From Jackrogersella multiformis (lineage: Eukaryota > Ascomycota > Sordariomycetes > Xylariales > Hypoxylaceae), in assembly GCA_902806575.1 (NCBI GenBank), contig CADCXD010000001.1, forward strand, positions 434,001 to 498,000: 64,000 nt of DNA, given 5' to 3'. This document shows positions 58,801-64,000 of the stretch, piece after piece. A program made the translations under genes and the position numbers. The notes under the pieces were generated by a model. It saw only the letters and a program-made list of their open reading frames with translations, was not told the origin of the DNA and made no database searches. Every line of letters begins with the position of its first letter. Position 1 is the stretch's first letter.

Positions 58801-60299
58801 CTAACAACCAATCTCAACTCGTTTGCGGAAGTGTCCGAGCGATAATACACATGGTTATTTAATCTACCTAGTCGGCCTCAGGTGAAAGTTTATAGTACTA
58901 CAGGTAGTATATGTTAGTAAAGTGTGGTATATGCATCTTTACTTATTAAGATATTCTAATATTTGTGATGATTTTGTTTAGTGGCTCGCTTTCTTTTGTC
59001 AAGCAAAGAGTCCCGCTAATCGACGGCCACATTATTCACCACAGTTGCTCAAGCTCAAGATTGCTTTGGGTGCGACTGGTGAACGTACAAGATCCGAATT
59101 AAGACATATGGACGGTTACATAGGTCAAAGAGAGATTGCGTGTTATTAGGACCTGAAGAAAACGCGTTTCAAAACGAGACCTGCGGAACCACCTCGAATA
59201 TTCAATCACCGATGGGCGGGCTGGCCGCAGCAAGCTTTCTTCATGAATACATATATATGTTAAAAAGGCGTTTATATAAAGAAGCAAACAGGATAATATA
59301 TCGTATTCCTCAGCGGCAATAAACCCTGCATTGGCTGGGATCAATATTTGACGCAAGGTACTTGCAAGCATAACTGTCAAGGTCATTTTTATAGATAGAA
59401 TGTGCCAACTCGGGAAGCGAATAAGTTTCATGCGTTTAGATATGAGTAACGCTTATACGATAACAGTAGTGCCTAAATATTGACCTTGGAAATATTATTT
59501 CAATATGCTTTACGAAGCTAACGACAATTAATGTTAAGTTTCTCTTCGAAATTTTTAACTATAATAAGCTGATATGTTAAATCTTAACATGAGGTTATCA
59601 TTGATACAATTCTTCCATTCTTCCTTGAAGCGCACGCCTGTAAGCTGGGGTGTAAATAAATATGTACACTACACATTTCGTTCCGTTAGCTTCGATGTAT
59701 TTCGCTGTACTATTACGTATGCGAGTGTTTTTCCTCGGCGGGTGGGGGCACTGACCTTACTTGCATGTACATTAGTATACTAACTAGGTACTTAGGTATT
59801 GCTAAGTACCTAGGCACTCATGGTCGGAAGCTGAAGATCTGGGTGAGGATAGAAATATAAATCAACTCTCGACGCATACCTGTTTAGGTAATAACCAAGT
59901 CAAACGGTACTAGGCATATTGCACGCCATCCCCGAAAAGAAAAACGCATTAGAAAAATTGATGCCTGAGGAGGAGCAAATTATATTCACTTGCCTCATTA
60001 ATATGAGGTATGCACATATAGGTGGCTTAGTCTTCAATCCATACAAATACCTACCTAGGTACCTACATCATAGGTAAGTAATGGATCTAGTGTAAGTTCG
60101 TTATATGCACATCCATCCATTAGGTACCTAGTACTGTATAACAGGCATTTCCTAGATCTCACTGGGTACCTAGTACCTACCAGAGTAAATTCAAGGCGCC
60201 GTCGCCATTTAGTTGCAGCTACTTCCTAACTAACTAAAGTACCTAGGTAGTTCACGTTTATTAGTGGCACCCACAGAGAGGGCTTTTTAAATAAAAAGT

Positions 60300-61030
60300 T
60301 TTTTTTTTTTTGAGTTTGAAATCGCAGGTGCGGCTTGGGTCTGTTTAGCTCCACTTTGGCAACTGATTTTGTTGGAGACTCCTCCCTCCTCCACCCCAAG
60401 GCGCCCCGAACCCAAGTCTAAATTCCACCTTTTCCTTTCCCACTCACACACATCCACACTACGCGCAAACCAAACCAGCACTATCGTTGTCTGTTTTTGT
60501 GTTTCTTGCTTGCTGTTTTAATTCTCCTTCTCGCTCTCTCTCGCTCTCACTCTCTCACTCTCTCACTCTCTCACTCTCTCACTCTCTCACTCTCCACCCT
60601 CACACTCATTTTTCCTTCTATTCCTCTCTTCTCTCCAACCCTAATTAACGTCGCGAGCATAATCCTTCATCTTGCCTGGTACGCGAACTTGTTGGTTGGC
60701 CTGCCTTTTGCAAAAAAAAGAATAAAAGCGTTTTCTGTGTGCGCGCGGCCTGCTCGGTATCCCTAACTTCTTCGTCTATCGCATCGTCGCATCGCATCAA
60801 CAGTCCAGTGCGGGTTTTATTTCCCAATTATCACGGTTCCCCCCAATTCTTGTTGCGGCGCAATTTGAGCTCTAGGAGTCTAAAAAGGAAAACAATCCTG
60901 TCATTTTTTTAACGAGAAAAGACGTTCCTCGGTGCACTCGGATCTTTCTGGAGTTCGTGAAGGCGCTACATCTCTGCTGCTTTCCTTGGAACTAAAAGTC
61001 TCGTTCGGTGTCTAAAAGTAAGTTCATTTT
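60300..61030 (+). promoter_or_regulatory. Pyrimidine-rich promoter/leader-like region with possible 5'-UTR intron start
   Basis: Strong C/T bias on the plus strand (CCTCCCTCCTCCACCCC, TTTTCCTTTCCCACTCACAC), followed by a microsatellite, then TCTAAAAGTAAGTTCATTT at about 61010-61030, which has a good donor GTAAGT. This is how long leaders of fungal regulatory genes look, pointing to a plus-strand transcript running to the right. No protein start can be assigned. Confidence 0.35.
60547..60596. repeat. Tandem repeat (CACTCTCT)n, about six copies
   Basis: An eight-base unit CACTCTCT repeated in the pyrimidine-rich region, flanked by CTCTCTCTCG. It is likely to vary in copy number between strains. 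Confidence 0.8.
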
Positions 61031-62359
61031 TTTCCTCTTTCAGATATTTAGCACATTAGTGCTCTTCAGCATTCGAACTCTTCGCGAAACCTCTGGAACC
61101 CCGGAACTTGTCGACGTGAAGGGCCTGTAGCGGCGAGATGCCATTCTCTGTGGGGGGTGCTATTCAGCTATGAGAATGGATAGATGTGCCCGGGCTGCAC
61201 GCTCTTGCTACAAAGACTCGATTGCCCTCGGATCCTACATCCCCGAACCGAAGCTGCGTCATCGATCCCAAAATCCCCCTAGGCAAACAGCAACACCAAA
61301 TTGGATTACCACGACAACAAAAAAATATTTGGGTCATCGTGGACCTCATTAAGTATTCGCGGCACCATACTCAAGAGTCCGAATGCCCCGCATTACAGAG
61401 CATCTAGTTACGCGCGCAAAGCCTCGATCGACTTGAGCTCGAGAAAATCCTCGGCGATCAGCCCCACCTCTCCCACCATTCCACCTGTTCACGACAACCA
61501 AGCCTCCTCGTAATGTACGATATCTTCGGGTGGCACTATCGTCAAGGGACACGAAGCAAATACAACACTCTATGCGACTACTTAGATTCAGATCCACATG
61601 CTATGTGAACCTTCTACCATTTATTATCGAGTTCCAATCTGCGCCTAGGTACTTCGCGTCTTCCTAACGCAACGTGGAGTATTCTCGCATATGAACGGAT
61701 ATTATCGATAGTTTAAATATACCACATGTTCCAGTCAACCCTCTCGCCGATTCATCACCATGAATATTTATCATTGCAGAAATTTCGCAGACGAACGGTG
61801 GATAAGCCGAAAATTGAGGATACTACTTAGACTAGTGCTTGCTTGCTATTCTTCACGCGAGCATATTATACGAAGATTGATGCTCTCGTGGAGGATAGCT
61901 GCGATCCTTGCAAGGAGGCTTCTCCAGGTCACTTAGGTTCGAATCTCGAGTCGTTCGCTGCGTATGTTTCGTACGCGCCACAGTCAGGTCTTTAGTCCCA
62001 ATGGCACATCCATAAAGGATCTTTCGATTCACAGGTGGTTGGTGTTCTAAGGCCTATTGCTGGAACCTCTATTGTCATAATTTATCACCTAGTTGGAATG
62101 GGTTTACCTCGTGTAATCCTACTCCGGGTGGTTTTTGAACTTTTCATGGTTGGCTGATAGAGACACTCATCAAACAAGCTGGCACAGATGGTATGATCAC
62201 CTTCCCATTGCGAAAGGGGAGTCTATTCTAACCATATTAAAGTCTTTTAGGTGATCATTCAGGTTGCCCAGTTACTTCGACACGTGCTTGAGAATCAAAA
62301 TTTATGCACGTATGATATAAAATAAAATTTGAAGTCAGTTACGAATGGAAGCATTAGAC

Positions 62360-63770
62360 ATGGCTGACATGAATGGCCTATATAATGCCGTAAGTGACAT
62401 CCCGTCCTTACCACTTCACCAATTCTAACGTATCATGTTATTCATCTAGTATAATCTCTCTACCCTCTAATCTACCAAAGCCCTCGTTACATATTTTGTT
62501 ATATGCATGACATCTACGTTGTTGTCTAGGCCAATGAGCTCTTGATATATGCCATCCATCTTGAACCCTTGGTACGTTACACATGTCACTGATTCCTCCA
62601 AGGAACTGCGTTTTCCACACTGCCCTCTTAGGTTACTGGATATTTTTGTATAATTACACAGCCTGATAATTCTAGTAGGCTCGAGAATTCCGTCGTAATA
62701 GATCAGTATCGAACACTGTTGTACTCGTTGGACTCGAAGATACTGATAATTCATGCTTAACCTTTCTTTCGGCCGACTTGGATGCGAATGATTATCCTCC
62801 CCTGGCCAACCCCACAACCATTTATACAACACTAGTTCCCGCAACTTATTTTATCATGGGATTGGACGTCGAGCAACGAATCTCTCCTGCCAACATGTAT
62901 CTGGAATTGGCAATTCCGTTTGCCGTCCAGGGCACCTGGCGACCTGGGGTTCGAATGCTGAAAATGCTATTTACTAATCATCGACATTCTCGAACTCTAT
63001 TTATGTAACTAATTTGAGTGTAGGCTTTCCAGAATCTTGACCATATCATCATTAGACCCTGTCACACGACTTGAAAGCTTGATTCCAATCGATCAAGCTC
63101 CCATTAATATCACGGCCGGCGAAAAGGGGATTTAGGGACACGACTTCAGATTTCGACGTTTGCATTCGCATCTTCATCCGGACAAGTCCGAGGCGTTGGC
63201 GTTTGGTCCCTGGTCTCTCTGACTTACAGGATCTAGATATTGGTGTGGTATTTTCTACAGGTGAGTTGTTTTTTTCTCTTTCTGTTGATGTTCGTAGTCT
63301 ATCCAATTTCAGGTTTACCAATGCCCATTCTCTATTACCAACAAGTTTTACCCGATCACTCCTTCAGAATTTGATCTCCAAGGGAGCTACCGTTATATTT
63401 CCTAACCCCGTCCTTTGATATCTTCTAAACCAATCCTATTGAATGAGCTGGCGGACTTGACCGCTGTCCTGTTTTAGCTTCATATACACTCAATTTTGTG
63501 TTCGCAGTCATCAACTAGCTTTGTTGCCATACCCACCCGCCTATTTACTGAGTTTCCCTGCATAATTACACATGGTAGTTTGAAATTCATGTCTACCTAA
63601 AGCTGGCTGTAACTGGAGGGGTCGCCGATGCTGCAAGTCAGAATGATGGAGATCTCGTACCCATAGCAGCTTCGAGATTTCATTATCACGATACTTCAGC
63701 GTTGCCGACATCACTGTCTAATATTACCCTCCCTGATACTGGTATATGATTATCGATTAGTCAGCTAAAA
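62360..63770 (+). other. Exon-like pieces of an unresolved gene or pseudogene
   Basis: Pieces on the plus strand: a start exon 62360-62389 (MADMNGLYNA) ending at a perfect GTAAGT; a segment after TTACACAG at about 62669 open for 32 codons (LENSVVIDQYRTLLYS); an open stretch 62778-63008 (GLDVEQRISPANMYLELA); DLDIGVVFSTG near 63230-63262 between a TTACAG and a GTGAGT; and a 57-codon frame from about 63574 to a TGA near 63747 (LKLAVTGGVADAASQ). A minus ORF at 62467-62844 competes. Frames and phases do not join into one convincing protein, so I list the region rather than a gene. Confidence 0.25.
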
Positions 63771-64000
63771 ACAAATCTGTCGGACATTCCCTGTCCTGTC
63801 GGCAATCGAGCTGGGCTATGAATTCATTTTCGTCGCCAAGTATCTTCGGCAATAGGGCGAGTGCCTTAAGCTTGTGCAAGTATATGTAAAATGCTTGTCA
63901 TCGTCTGTATGCCTATATGAAACATCCGACCAAGTCTGGGTTGGGTCTAGTAGTTTATTTCACTAGACTGCACGAATATTTTAGGGTTTTATTCCTTTTT

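Larger units (their letters stand above)
55872..64000. other. Long region without a resolved gene
   Basis: 55872-56160 is the ECM29 promoter (GC-rich GGGGCGGGGCGGAGCGGGG at about 55890). From 56160 to 60300 I see AT-moderate DNA with many TACCTAGGTA motifs, an A homopolymer near 57860-57877, and the orphan exon at 58598-58800. 60300-61020 is leader-like with a CT microsatellite. 61140-63770 has several exon-like pieces that I could not assemble. No tRNA or rRNA. Confidence 0.4.

Noticed and set aside
61900..61960. GGTTCGAATCTCG B-box-like sequence
   Set aside because: No cloverleaf around it.
1..64000. CRISPR array or bacterial operon structure
   Set aside because: No regularly spaced repeats; introns and gene content are fungal.

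Overview
The window looks like nuclear DNA of a filamentous ascomycete, most likely a Sordariomycete-type mould. Genes are compact, with short GT-AG introns (about 50-160 bp, many with a recognisable CTAAC or CTRAC branch site). The conserved proteins (ECM29, BUD23, SVP26/ERV26, IDH1, a UBA-UAS-UIM-UBX protein, a Ste20/GCK kinase, a YAT amino-acid permease) are full length and of fungal type. One 6.4 kb block shows the C-to-T / G-to-A decay of repeat-induced point mutation (RIP). I did not identify the species. I found no convincing rRNA or tRNA genes and no CRISPR array.

Layout. 1-0.74 kb: 3' part of a frameshifted short-chain dehydrogenase. 1.46-6.54 kb (-): a five-exon, full-size ABC-A transporter. 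8.59-9.42 kb (-): SVP26/ERV26-like cargo adaptor. 10.1-11.0 kb (+): BUD23 rRNA methyltransferase. 11.2-13.0 kb: an unrecognised coiled-coil ORF and an orphan cysteine-containing exon. 13.4-14.3 kb (+): alpha/beta hydrolase. 15.5-16.6 kb (+): low-complexity, Gly/Arg-containing protein. 17.5-19.05 kb (-): FAD-dependent aromatic monooxygenase.

19.7-33.1 kb is an accessory island. It holds a small unknown two-exon gene, a 296 bp TA-flanked MITE, a decayed kinase-ankyrin pseudogene, a 390 bp hAT-like MITE with a perfect 8 bp target duplication, and an unknown two-exon gene. The 3' end of that last gene is interrupted by a 6.4 kb RIP-degraded LTR retrotransposon (26597-32997). Skipping the element and one target-site copy, the host frame resumes for 19 codons and a stop at 33003-33062.

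33.9-55.9 kb is mostly a housekeeping block: IDH1 (-), an unknown gene (+), the Ste20/GCK kinase (-), amino-acid permease (+), UBX protein (-) and ECM29 (-). UBX (p97/Cdc48 adaptor) and ECM29 (proteasome quality control) are neighbours and both act in ubiquitin-proteasome biology; I treat this as coincidence unless conserved. 55.9-64.0 kb has no resolved gene. It contains an orphan cysteine-rich exon, a CT microsatellite in a pyrimidine-rich leader-like region, and several exon-like pieces near the right edge.

No obvious new multi-gene system is present. The most informative feature is the LTR insertion into the 25.6 kb gene, followed by the cluster of decayed accessory genes and small elements around it.
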